Part shown: piece by piece, positions 11,393-23,415 of the stretch
Layout: every line of letters starts with the position of its first letter
Position numbering within the stretch: the first letter of the stretch is position 1
Source: Combretum micranthum
Taxonomy: Eukaryota > Streptophyta > Magnoliopsida > Myrtales > Combretaceae
Direction: 5' to 3'
Length of the DNA stretch: 64,000 bases
NCBI GenBank assembly: GCA_024138025.1
Contig: JAMXBD010002489.1
Span: 62,001-126,000 of the forward strand
Made by a program: the position numbers and the translations under genes
Notes under the pieces: model-generated
Databases searched by the model: none
What the model saw: the letters and a program-made list of their open reading frames with translations, nothing else
What the model was told of the DNA's origin: nothing

Positions 11393-14300
11393 TGTAAGCC
11401 CCAGAAAATTTCAGTAAATAATTCAAAAATAAACATCGAAATAAACTCTAAAAATAACTCCAAATTAAAATCGAACTTCAGCTAGTTCTAAATCACGAAT
11501 GAATTTAGAAATTTCTTAATCTTAAGAAAATGAAAATTCTTAAAAATAAAATAAGAACTCAACAGTCTTTAAATCCAAAACCACTACGTACGACATATTC
11601 CATTCTTAATTTTGAATTGTAAAATCGAGTAATATAAAACCCAAAAACAAATTATTAAAAAGTAAATAACAATAAATTCCAAGAATATCGAAAACGTTAA
11701 GAGATATTAAATACTTACAAAAATAAAATTTAAAATAAATTTCTCAAACTAAATGTGTGGTATAAACATAAACCATCAGTTTCCAAATTGGCAAAGATCT
11801 AAACCGGGAAATCACCCGGGAACCCTAAGTGGAATACAGTAGTTTAAGTCCGCGAATCTCGTACTTTTAGCCCTAGAGGTCAAGGTGTGGTTTAAGTGTG
11901 TAGAATAACTCGTAGTAATATAAGGTCGCTTAAAAATATCATATTGGTAAATTTTTTACCTATTTCGAACTCTTTTGGATATAGACTTTGAAAAGCGTGT
12001 CCTTGGGCTCGAGATATAAAAAATATACCATCAATACCGTTAGACTTTTATCTTCATAAGGATTCAAAAATATTAGTTTCATAATTTTTCGATAACTAGA
12101 AATATCTGATTTTTTGTGATTACATTCATATTTCTTTACTATCGGTAATTAACTAGTCTTTTGCACTATTCACTTCTATTTCATTACAAAATTTTATTAT
12201 TCTCGTACACCATAATAGTTTTTTAGATAAATATTTTATATATCATAGAAAATTCTGTTTTTTTAAACTTTAGTTAGTTTCGGGTTTTTATAGGATCAGT
12301 TCCTATTTAAGATCCGATACTAAAAATAAAATAAATTAATTTAATAATTAAAAAATATTTGAAAAATATTTTTATTTTCATAAAATAATTTTTTTGAATT
12401 TTTCGGGTTATAAAAATATAAATTATAGCTCGTGTTCGTATATTTTAATCATACCGGTAGCTTATTTGATAATTCACTAAAATAAATTAATTGATTATCT
12501 TATTTTAATTATGAAAAATCTGCTACAAATAATTAGAATGAATTTTTTATTTTATTTTATTAAAAAAGTACTCTTACAACCCATACTTTTAAGTACACAT
12601 TTCACACATCATTTCTTTTTCACTTTTCTCTTTCTACACTTCATTATCACTTCATGGCAGAAATTTTTTACCTTCTTTGGCTGCCATTTTGTTCTTTGAA
12701 TTTCTCCCAAATTAATTAAAATAACCCTATTTCAATCCTTCTTGAAGAAGTTCACATGACATTAATTACATTACAATTCCAAGTCAAAAGCTAACTAAAT
12801 TCTCTCTCTCTCTCCCCTCTCTAATTTCACGCCTGCTATAGTACTTTAGTTGCTGCCCATTTAATTTTTTTTACTTCATTTAATGTGTCTTTAACTCATT
12901 TTTATCTTTCTCTCTCATTCACACATTAATTCTTTGCCATTCTTTACACTTTTCCTCTCTATTTTCCTTTTTTTCTTTCTTCATTTTCTCTTGTTCTTAC
13001 AAGGAAGCCTTACTGCCCCTATTCCTTATTTGAGCTCCCACATATTTCTTCAAGATCCTTTGATAAAACTCTTGTCCAAAGCTTCTATAGATGATATAGG
13101 TAAAGTATAGTGAGAGTTTCATGCATCAAATGATCTTCCATAAGCTTAAAAGCTAAGGATGATGATGCCAAAATGAAACACTCCTCTTCTCCATGATTAT
13201 TCTCTTGTATTATTATTATTTTCTTCCTAAAAGTAGTTATATTTTGTACATCTAACTTTTTTTGTAACTTTGATTATGTTTATGTTTTAGATATTGTTAT
13301 TTGAGTTATTTTGCTATTATTTTGTTTTATTTTCAAGTTGTTATTGCTAATGATTTGCGCATATATTCATCATTCACATAACCATCATAGTGTCATGCAT
13401 TTATAACTAGTATAGTAAACTAGATCTAGTTGTTTTAAGTTCATACATGCATTAGACTTTTGTTTTATGTTCTTAAATAACTTGTAATAGCTTGATGGTA
13501 GTAGGAAGGTATTAGAAAGCTCAAGATCTATTCTAGTTTCAACAAAAATCATTTTTGAGAATTCGGATAAAAAGGGAACCATATTTAGAAAAGCTATTTT
13601 TCAACTTCAAAATGTGTATTTTTCATTTAAAATGAAGGGCTTAGGGAATAGATATCATAAATGAATGATCTTGATGAGTAAAGTTTAGATCTATGAGTTT
13701 ATGGTTTACTACTATGGATTTCTTTTACATTTATGTTCATAGAAAGTGTAGATCTTGGTTTTGAACTCAAACAAAAATGGTGAAATTCGTATCTAGGTAA
13801 GACCCATTTTTAAAACCACTTTCCAAGTGCCAAAATGAAATTTTTACTTAAGATAATGAAGTTTAATGTATATATATCATCAAGACTTCATTTTATATGG
13901 TTCAAAGATTATTTTTCATAACAAAACTCTATTTTCGGATTTAGGCCAAAGCATAGTTTAAAAAATGTTTTCCAACTTAAAAATGAAGTTTTTATTCAAG
14001 ATATGGAAGGCTCTTAAGAGAGGATATGTAAAGGATGATTTTTCATAAGTTTTGATGGATTTTATCAAAAGATATGTCCAAAAAAAAATTTCGTAAATTT
14101 CGATCTCAACCAAGACCAATTTTAAAAACCCATTTTTCAACACCAAAATGAAGGATTTGTTTAAAAAAATAAAAGGCTTATGAAATAGGTATCAATAAGA
14201 GATATTTTTTATGAGTAAATGGTAGATCTACTAGTAGAGATTCTCAAAATAGGAAGAGATTATAAAATATAAAATTTAAGTTTATCCTAACTTTCTGAAA

Positions 14301-16362
14301 TTCGGATGGTTTCAAGACCATGCCTTAAAAGCCTTTTATCAACTCCAAAACATGTGTTTTATGTGAAAAATGAAGAATATATGTAATAGATATCATCAAG
14401 TAATGATTTTTATAAGTTGAGATGGGATTTGCTAAGAAAAATATGTAGAATAAGGAGTAGAAATAGAGTAGGAAAATTTTAGTTGATTTTCATTTTAAGA
14501 AATTCGTAATAATAGAATAATGGTATGAAAACACTTACTTTCCAAACTCAAAATAGAAGTTTTACTAAATAAATGAAGTCCTTAGTGGCTAGGTATGGTT
14601 GAGCCTTAATTTTCTAAGTATCAAATGGTTTTTACTTAAAGGAATCACCACAAAAACAATTTTTAAAATTCGGATTTTGGGATGAACCATATTTAAAACA
14701 TGTTTACAAAGCATAAAATAGAAATTTTTATTGAAAAACAAAGGCCTTAAGGAATATACATAATAAGCTTAATTTTAATAAGAATAAATATATTTATCAA
14801 GGAATTTTTCTAAAAACAAGTGGGGATTGTCAAGAATACGAGACTAGCCTTTCTAAGTTGATTTTTCATAAAGTCTTACAAGGAAAAAACTTTCTAAAAA
14901 TTTCTTTATTAAATATCATCAAGAACATGTGTATATATCTCATGACATATCATTTATGATAGTAACTTGTTCATGTTACATGAATACTTGCTTTAGATAG
15001 TAGAAACTTCATAAACTTTCACAAAATCAATTTTCTAAATCGGTTTTTGCTACTGTTCTGATCTGATCAGATCTTTTCAAAGCTTAAAAGTTTTCAAAAC
15101 TTAAATATGATATTAGAATTAGATAGATCTTTCGAAGTACATAAAAATCGATATATAATTTACTAAATTCTGAGTTAAAATGACCAAGTTATGGTCGTTT
15201 TAAGTTGGAATTCCTACTTAGAACGAGAATTACGAATTTGATAGTTTGTATAAGATAGTTTGGATTAGTTAAGTGATGAAATACTCATTTGGGTATTTCT
15301 TCCTTTTTAGGTGACCCGGAATTGACGATTCCCTACCACCGGATTACTTTTACTAATGAGACCGGTGATCCAATGGCCGAGTGAGTATTACTTCCGATTC
15401 CATTTATTGTATGTGATTGTAATGATAGTTGTACTAGATATTTGGTAAAGATAAAATGGATATGCATGATGGGGATGAATGGGAACTATGTATGGTTGTT
15501 GTTGATATGAGAAATGAATATAAAATATCGAAGCCAGGTGATTAACTATTGCCTGTATAGATGAATTAGAATTGATTGTCTGCGATTATTATTGATCACT
15601 TAAAGAATTGGTATAATTGACTATTCGGAATTGAAAATAAATATGGACTCATTCATATCATAAATGGGATGGAGCATTTGCATTGTTCGGTTGTCCGTTA
15701 TCCTAAATGGTGTAAAAGTTCGGTTAATCGTGATCCACAAACGAATTTATAAGTAGGTTGACGTGATCCTAAATGACATATTGAGTAGTACCGCAGTATT
15801 CGTTAATCTGCTAACCCGGGATGGAGGGTGCAAGTCCATCCACATATGATTTTCGGCTGGTCATATGTTTGTTGATTCCATATGTTTGATGCATATCACT
15901 TGTCTGACTAATCACTTGTTTGTATGATGTGTTATAAATGTGATCTTGGAAGTTCTCACTCACTAAGCTAGTGTAGCTTATATCCTAATAATGTTTGAAT
16001 AAACATGTTAACGGAAGAATGCTACGTGGAGACTGAGATGTCTAGAGCTGAGTATGACTTTGGGATTCCGGCAGGAAGTATGAATACTTGAAGATATTAG
16101 CTAGGTCTTGTGAATTGTCTTGTAATAGTGTGTGTAGTGAAATCTTTGGATGAATTGTAATTGAAGTATAGTGAATTGTATTTCCTTTATATTATTACTC
16201 AAGTCGTATCAATATAAAATGTATCATTCCGATGTATCTCCTCCATCTGCTAGACGCCTTGTATATAGTATGGAAGCCTTCGCGTGACTGAGGCGGTCAT
16301 TCCTAGGCTTTAATATTGTGTACAGCGGACTGCCACATTTACGGTACCCTTCGGGCGTGACA
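11393..16362 (+). mobile_element. Giant solo LTR, family B
   Basis: 4970 bp, TGTAAGCCCC at the start and GGGCGTGACA at the end, flanked by acaac (11388-11392) and ataac (16363-16367), a 4/5 match. It aligns with 57598-61278 over its first 3.7 kb and with family A only in conserved islands (U3 core, inverted repeat, mini-exon, AAGCTA hairpin, terminus). A leader-end donor ATATAG/GTAAAG lies at 13099. It carries no coding domain. Several short ORFs inside (12511, 13385, 13958) are chance. Confidence 0.9.
15311..15380 (+). other. LTR mini-exon, family B
   Basis: 70 bp between CTTTTTAG and GTGAGT, homologous to the family-A copies. One base fewer upstream shifts the conserved CTACC..GGATTAC..TAA stretch to another frame, which reads LPPDYFY-stop. 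ATGGCCGA directly precedes the donor. Confidence 0.5.
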
Positions 16363-16985
16363 ATAACATTCTCTCTGTTTTTGTTTTTTTTTCTATGTCT
16401 AAGAATGATGATAGATTGGAGCGGATCACCACAATTTAAAGAACAAAACTTGGAATTTCAAAAGTCTAAGATGTATGCAGTTACACTACCTATGTTGGTG
16501 GCGTTGGATCAATCTGGTCGGCTTTCAATGTTGTTTCACATTCCAAACAAGAACGTTGACATCCTTAAAGATGGTGTTTGAGATAGCTTTAAAAATTTGC
16601 ATTCTATTCTTTGCCTACACCACATCAACGCTGGTGGCTTTGATTCCCAGATTGCCGACGTATAATTCTAACTTTAAACACTGATGAACTTTTGATCGAA
16701 GGCCAGTAGCATTGCAAACAAGCATTAAAGATTTTGCTTCTGTACACAAGCTACACTGGCCATACACTGGCGGTGTTTGAATCCCATAAGCCGACGTACA
16801 ATGAAAATTTGCATAAGCTGATGGAAATTACCTATAAGCTGATTGTGTTGAAGTTGGCCTTAAAAATTCCAATTCTGTTCACATGCAAGGTTGGCTTTAT
16901 GATGGCAGCGTTAACTGAGAATTTGCCGATGTTTGGTTAAGAAAACGAAGGCTGATGAACTCTATTTTCAAGGCCGACAGTGTTA
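16363..16985. repeat. Block of GTGT/CCGGC palindromic words
   Basis: From about 16475 the sequence is dense in short related words: ACACTGGCGGTGT, GCCGACGTA (twice), AACGCTGGTGGC, GGCAGCGTTAA and GCCGACAGTGTTAA. On the minus strand they resemble the words in the LTRs at 45472-45765 and 48870-49235. It lies just outside the family-B insertion. Short ORFs here (16318, 16475, 16734) are not conserved genes. It is probably the residue of another LTR; boundaries not found. Confidence 0.45.
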
Positions 16986-17329
16986 ACTGATTTTATACCA
17001 GCTTTGAATTGTCCTTGTTTCCATCTTGCAAGTAACTTCTCCAAACTTATTTGTTTGATTTCAAAACTTGAAATATCACATTAAACTCAATTAAGTACCT
17101 ATTCCTAATGATTTCTACAAAATCTATAACAAATTAATCATGATTTGTGCAATAAAAATTGAGTATAGTATGTCTTAACACTCTACTTTGTCTCGAATGC
17201 GGGCACTTCATAGCCAATATAGGCATATTGGTCGTCATGTACCTAGATTGATTTTTTTTTAAAAAAAAGGCATGGGTACATTGGGTGCTCCTACCCATAG
17301 AAAAATTATTTAGGTGGAAATCAGATGTA

Positions 17330-17545
17330 AGAACGTCAATTTTTTTTTTAAAGGAAAAAATCAACGTGGCCACGTGCCACGTGGAGGGACCATATACCCA
17401 AGTTTGTTTCTTACCCATCAAAAATTATTTTGGCAGGAATTGACATGACCCCGTTGCTTTCACTATAGCCACGTGTGCAGTCAGTCTAATGTTGACACTT
17501 TAGCCTCAGCATGCCCATGTTGGTTTCCTACTACATATAATCTTC
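17330..17545 (+). promoter_or_regulatory. G-box-rich promoter-like segment
   Basis: It contains two overlapping-context G-boxes (CCACGTGCCACGTGG at about 17370-17384), a third (GCCACGTGTG at 17469-17478) and a TATA-like ACATATAATC near 17533, about 125 bp before an ATG at 17659. CACGTG clusters are typical of plant promoters bound by bZIP/bHLH factors. Whether it is active is inference. Confidence 0.4.
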
Positions 17546-17658
17546 TCTTGCCCCACATGCTATTTTCATTTGGTTTAAAGCTTTCTTGCCCATAGTTTAC
17601 TCCTGCTAAACTCCCTAAGAAATAGTTTTTCCAACATACTTGCCAATTTAATCTTGAA

Positions 17659-18030
17659 ATGGCCAGTAACAACAATGCTCCAAGCAATATGCTAAACTTT
17701 AACGAGTTTAATGACTTGTGGGTCTTCGATACTCAATATCGAAACACTTTGCAAGGACATACCACCTAAACGATTTAGATGTGGAATCCTGGATATTTAG
17801 TGCTGATGTCCTTGCCCCTAATGCCCAAACATATCCCTAGCGAGAAATATCTACAACAAGATAATTCTAATCACCACCAATAGCTATACAAACCGCCTTT
17901 CATGGTAGGTAGCTTTTTGTTGTGATCACTTTTCTTTTATCACAATTATATAATTAACTCTAATTATTTTCTATTTATAGGCAACAACTTTCACCCCGGC
18001 TGACTAATCTAGCCTATCATAGAGTAACAT
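17659..18030 (+). pseudogene. Unrecognised short gene or gene remnant with an intron
   Basis: An ATG at 17659 opens 36 codons (MASNNNAPSNMLNFNEF...) to a TAA at 17767. The same strand then shows protein-like but interrupted text (MPKHIPSEKYLQQDNSNHH at about 17820-17880) up to a donor CATG/GTAGGT at 17904. A 76-bp AT-rich intron ends CTATTTATAG at 17980, and more broken text follows. Promoter-like sequence lies upstream. I do not recognise the family. The stops suggest a broken gene, although a genuine 36-aa peptide cannot be excluded. Confidence 0.3.
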
Positions 18031-18620
18031 AGGCTCTATCATGACTAGCAATTACAATCACCCTAATTTTACATAACCCAATTATAATAATTATTGAAAA
18101 TAAATGTAGAATCATAAAAGAACTATAATAAAAATATCAGAAAATCACTCTAAAATTTTTTCGTGATTTGAATTTTAAGTATAAACAAATTAGAATAAAG
18201 AATCCTTATCAATAAGACTTTAAAAATACATAATGATTCAACATAAAGTAAATGAAAGAATAAAAAAAACCGTTTAATATTTAAGAATCTAAGTTTTAAT
18301 ATTCGAAACATGTTAATACCTTTAAGTTAAATAAATCTAAGTCTATAGAAACTAAAATTATAATCTAACTTAGTAACTTATAATTAGTAAAAAGAACCAA
18401 GTAACAAATATTAGATTTCTAATATAATAAAAACTCTATAATAAATCTATAAATAGTAATGAATTCATATGAGATTTCAAACTCTATAAATTTATGATAA
18501 AGTCAAATTAAGGGCAATATAATCATTAATTTATCAAAATACCACCAAACAAAACTTTTAAATAGATAAAATATAATTTGCGATAGCAGGTATAAAAGCT
18601 GAAAAGTAAAAGCCTTAAAC
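18031..18620. other. AT-rich intergenic stretch
   Basis: Very AT-rich DNA without a credible reading frame, RNA gene or repeat boundary that I can see. Confidence 0.5.
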
Positions 18621-18624
18621 TAAA

Positions 18625-19243
18625 GATTCTATGTATACCAAAGTGTTCAGAATATTTAATATCAATAATATATAAATTTTTATCTAAAAATATTATCGAA
18701 TCAGTATTTATCATACGTGTCATTTGGACACATAAAATTTACTTTTTGCACAAGTTCATATTTTTGCCAACTCCTTACATGGTTGTTAGTTATAAATTCA
18801 TCATCTTCTTTTTGTTTTTGTATTTCTATTCATCCCATCTTCATTACATTTTTTTTTAATTTCTTTTCCATTTTCTCTTTTCTTCTTTTGGATTCTTCCC
18901 CTGTACGTAACAAACATACATACAATAAAACACATACACATATCTTTAATAGAAATTATATATATACCATAGTGCTCAGAATATTTAATACCGATAATAT
19001 ATAAATTTTCATTTAAAAATATCATCAAATAAATATTTATCATACGTGTCACTTGGACACACAAAATTGACTTTTTTCATAAGTTCATTTTTTCCCCACT
19101 CCTTACACATTTGTTAGTTATAAATTTATCATTTTCTCTTTATTTTTGTATTTCCATTTATCCTATCCTCCTTACTTTTTTTTTTTTTAAATTTCTTTTG
19201 ACGTTCTTTATTTCTCCCTATTTTTGAAGCTTTCCTGTACGTA
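18625..19243. repeat. Direct tandem duplication, about 329-bp period
   Basis: Two diverged copies lie head to tail. The marker AATATTTAAT starts at 18651 and again at 18980. Each copy then has ATAATATATAAATTTT, TTTATCATACGTGTCA(T/C)TTGGACACA, a 'cttacat/cttacac..tgttagttataaatt' block, a long pyrimidine tract and CCTGTACGTAAC. The ORFs at 18717 and 18801 are by-products. Confidence 0.85.
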
Positions 19244-19614
19244 ACCCAACAGAGGCAATACTCTTAAAATACTTGACATATTTGTACTTGATTAGCTTAA
19301 CAAACTACCCTAAAAACTAGATAATTATTAACTAAAAAATATTATAATATTTTATCTACAAATTTAGACACAAAAACAATCCAAATACAGTACACAAAGA
19401 TGCAATATATGGTAGAAGTTCTCTTGAAATTCACACAGCCGAAAATGCATCTATAACTTAATCAAATAATACAATTTGAAGTCAACTAAAATACACACAA
19501 ACCAATGGGAATGCACCAGCCAAGCAACCCATTAATTGCAATAAACAAACACACCACAATTCATGCATTTGGATGGAAAAATCTCATAGCCAATTTGTCT
19601 CCCTTTCTTCCTCT

Positions 19615-19813
19615 TTTCTCTATATATATAGCACTTAAAAAACAAACAAACAAAGTCATTAGTTTTAACAAACAAAACACCTAAATCAGGAGCTAAAACA
19701 AGAACAAAACCATACCAATTTCATTCCAAACAAACAACAAAACAAATAGCTACTTAAGCCAAGAACTAAGACTCCATCAAACTATAAAATCAAGCTCAAA
19801 GAGAAAGAACAAG
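19615..19813 (+). promoter_or_regulatory. LTR-like promoter and leader (unit E)
   Basis: A TATA box (CTATATATATAGCAC, about 19619-19633) precedes an A- and CA-rich leader lacking ATG. The leader ends in a consensus donor AAG/GTAAGAT at 19813. This is the same layout as the leaders at 37828-38011 and 44900-45037. The unit seems to end with the LTR terminus GGCGTGACA at 22912. Its left end is uncertain: a TGCAATATATGG at about 19401 would give a 4-bp repeat, aaga. Confidence 0.5.
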
Positions 19814-20141
19814 GTAAGATAAATTCATTTTAAGTAGTTTAAAGTAATAAAACATAGTCTTAAACTATACTTCTATACTTCTAGGATCGAAACAAGCTTT
19901 GGGAGAAGGATTATTATCTTAAATTCATCTCAAGGAGGTAAAACTTACAAAAACCCTAGTTACACATTTGCATGGATCAAACAAGGATTAAACTACATAT
20001 TGATGTGTTATGAGTTGATATATGTGTATATATAACATGTATAAACACTTAGGAATGCTTTAGAAACAATTTAGACATGGAAAAATATCAAAATCAGATA
20101 ATCACATGAAGAAGATGATGAACAGTCGTTTTCCAGAAGAG

Positions 20142-20262
20142 CACGGGTGGAACACGAGGCCGTGTACACCCCGTGTACCCCTCGGCTTCAATTTTGGGTT
20201 TGAAACCCAGAGCACAGCTGGTACATGGCCATGTACCTCTCGAAAATCCAAAAAATATAAAA
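20142..20262 (+). repeat. GC-rich palindromic word block of unit E
   Basis: In otherwise AT-rich DNA this segment holds ACACGAGGCCGTGT, a TACACCCCGTGTA near-palindrome and the perfect 14-bp palindrome TACATGGCCATGTA. It starts about 330 bp after the leader donor at 19813. Small ORFs on both strands (20106, 20102) span it but look non-coding. Confidence 0.6.
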
Positions 20263-20284
20263 AAAAAATCAAATCTGATTTAGT

Positions 20285-21120
20285 TCCAAAATAATAATAA
20301 TAATAATATTTATCATCATCATCATCATCGTTAGTGTTATTATTGTTAAATAATGTTAACATAACCTATTTATTATTACCATTATTTTTATTATCAATAA
20401 TGATATTATTATTATCATTAATATTAGTGATGTTATTATTAATATTATTATTATTGTTATTGTTGTTGTGTTATAATTATTAAACTCATTAATAGTATGA
20501 TTATTACTAATCTTATTATTTTATTATGAATATTATTATTACAATCATAGAGTTATAATAATTAAAACTATCAATATGATTAAATGCTAATTAAAACTAT
20601 TACTAATATTATAATAATATCCTATTGTTACACTTTATAGACATTATGATAACTATTAATATTATTAATAATAAGAATATTATTATTGTTATTATCAATA
20701 TTATGACTATTAAAATTACCACTATATGATTGTTATTGATTTGATTCTTTTGATTATCAATATAATTATTAGATTAGTATGGATATCACTATTATGACTA
20801 TTATAATTATCATTATGATTATTATTATGATTATACTATTATAATGACCACTCATATTATTGTTATTATTATTATTTTGATGATTAGATTATCTTTATAC
20901 TCCATAAATTATTATAAGTATTACTTTTATTATTATTATTGTTTGTTGTTGTTGTTGTTGTTGTTGCAATATACAATATTATTAATATCATTGAAATTAC
21001 TATTGTTTTAATAAAGTTATTATGAAAAATGATATTAATGTTACTAATAAATCACTTTATAGTTATCATTATTAATATTACTAATGTTATTATCATTATT
21101 ATTAATATTATTATACCTTA
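20285..21120. repeat. Degenerate ATT/ATC-type trinucleotide repeat region
   Basis: About 830 bp composed mostly of ATT, ATC, ATG and GTT triplets: (AAT)n at 20292, (ATC)n at 20313-20330, (TTG)n at about 20941-20966, with long mixed ATT/AAT runs between. It looks like an expanded and decayed microsatellite inside unit E. Confidence 0.8.
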
Positions 21121-22912
21121 TAAATGAAAATAAAGTATAATAATTGTAAAATACATATTTTATGCATAAGAATGAAAATTCAAATAAGCTAATTTTTTTA
21201 AATAATGTGATATCTGTTCATAACAAGAAAATTAGGTGATTAGTTTCAATCATATTAGATGATTAAGCTAATTAAAATAGATTTAGTAATTGAATTATGT
21301 GATTAGTTTCAATCAACTCGGCTTAGATTAATATACTAAGTAAACCATAAAAAGAAAGAGTAGTAATTTCTAAAATATGTCTAATTTATAATTAGTGGTA
21401 AATAATAGGTATAAGTTTACCATAATTAATATGGTGAATATGTTGTTCCAATTATCTTATTTTTGGAACTAATAAAAGAATAGATTGGTTAAATAATAAA
21501 ATTGGATAACCATTACAAATAGGCAGACTTCTTATAAATTTCATAACCTTGATCGTAAGAAAATATTTATATATTCCCTAATTAAATAAGTAGAGAATTA
21601 CCAAATTTTGATAACCAAGACCTAAAGAATACTGTCAATTTCGTTATATAATAACAAAATAATGATAAATATTTTTATTTCATTTTCATAGGAAAATATA
21701 TCAGTTTTTAGATTTCCAGTAGCAATTTCGATAGTTTAGTAAGGACTACATGTGGAGTAACTTGACTTTATCATACTATTTGTGCTTGTAGCATAGCTGC
21801 ATTTATAATAATAATATATTAAATTAATATTCATGTGGGGTTTGGTATACTGCATGATGTTGGTGTATGCTTGATGCCAAAATTTTTCTATTATAAGTGA
21901 AAAGTTTATTGTATGATAATTACTGTATGAAGCATGTTGATATTGTCTGAGAATTGTATAACCACTTAACTTGACTAAAACTACCGATACCATAAAGGAA
22001 ATGGCATGCATCGCGCATATATTGCATAAAAGCGTGGCCACCTACTGTGTTAGTATTCCAGACCTTTGTAATGCTTCGTAAGCCTAGGCCTATAAGGTTA
22101 ATAGGCATACAAAGTTATCTTAGATCTGTTTGGTCCATAAGAACTAAAAGGTAAACGAAGGACGCCGTTATTGAATTGCTTGAAATGACTAACACCTAGT
22201 AGATGAGTTTAGGCTGAAAATAGGAAATGAGTATTAAAAAATGATAAATTAAAGTGATAAATACAGTGAGGACTGTTGTTTTCCTGTAATCCTAGTCTCC
22301 CCTGGGCAGGTGAACTACATAGTAACGTGATTCCTTCAACCCCCAAGAGAAGGTGTAAATCTCCATTGGTTTGGATTCCGATTATCCAAACTACGTGTGC
22401 CTCATATGATTTCTTGTTGCATTTCATATGTTTGGTAATTATACTTGCTTGTTATTGCTTGATGTATGGTTCTGGTCTGGTTATCTCATTGAGCATGTGG
22501 TTCGCTCATCCCCTAACAGTTTTTGTACAAGATTAATATTAGGTGGGATTGGGATAGAAATGTGTGAAGAGAGCTTCTTCAACAAAACTTCATTGAAGAT
22601 TAAAAATATAGGATATGGTAAACTTGGAATGTAAATTAGATAAATTGTATACTAATGAAATTTGTAAGTTGTAATTTTTAAAACCCCATTTTCATTATTA
22701 GTAGGGGATACCAATTCTCTGCGATCTTGGTAGAAAATGGACAATCATATTCCATAATTGAAATCCAGTAATATATAAATATATATATGATAGACATTGA
22801 TAAATAAATAGAGTCTCGTACACTCTGACTTACAAGGGCTCTTATATTATGGGTGACACGTGGTATGATAGTTTTAGATTAATCCTACTAGACCCCCTTT
22901 TAAGGCGTGACA
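21121..22912 (+). other. 3' part of LTR-like unit E
   Basis: AT-rich, then a more mixed-composition part (21970-22540) like the U5 of the giant LTRs, ending CCTTTTAAGGCGTGACA at 22912. That terminus matches the GGGCGTGACA ends of families A and B. The Reina element is inserted 3 bp later. No coding domain is seen; ORFs at 21736-23337 are chance. Confidence 0.45.
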
Positions 22913-22915
22913 AAG

Positions 22916-23415
22916 TGATGGGCTGGTTACTCTAAATAAGCCCGGTCCACTACTAAATCACAATAACCAATGTGAATTCGAAACCTAATTCTCCCACTGC
23001 AGCCACTATCGGTAAACTCTTGCTCTCTGTTTTCTCTCTGTTTACGATATTAGGGTTTCTTGCTTTGCTAACTAAATCTTGTTTAATGAACATGCAAGGT
23101 ACATCAAAGGTGCAGGCTTGTTCGAGAAGCACCCTCCTAAGACTCAATCTCATTACTTGCAGGGGAATAAGTCCATCCTTTTCCTGTTTCGTTTATTTAT
23201 TCACTTTCATGATGAGCTGTTACAGCTGTGTTTACAATCTGTTTCCAGTTTGTTTGAGATCTGTTTGTCTAACTACTATTACAACTATAGACCGTTATTA
23301 CAACTGTCATTATCTAATTCTGTTACAATACAAGTGAAACATATATTTCTGTTATACAAAGTCTTTAAGCCAACTAGGCTTTTTATGCTGTCGTGTTGGT
23401 CTGACAGTTGTATCA
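22916..23415 (-). repeat. Reina 3' LTR
   Basis: 500 bp, TGATGGGCTGG to TTGTATCA as read on the plus strand. The internal side is a purine tract (minus strand CAGGGGAAATA) just before the LTR. The polyprotein frame runs through this tract and ends inside the LTR at 23352. Confidence 0.95.

Noticed and set aside
19401..22912. Complete LTR for unit E from 19401 to 22912
   Set aside because: The candidate start gives only a 4-bp repeat (aaga) and an atypical TGCAAT terminus. Kept as a possibility in the feature text but not called.
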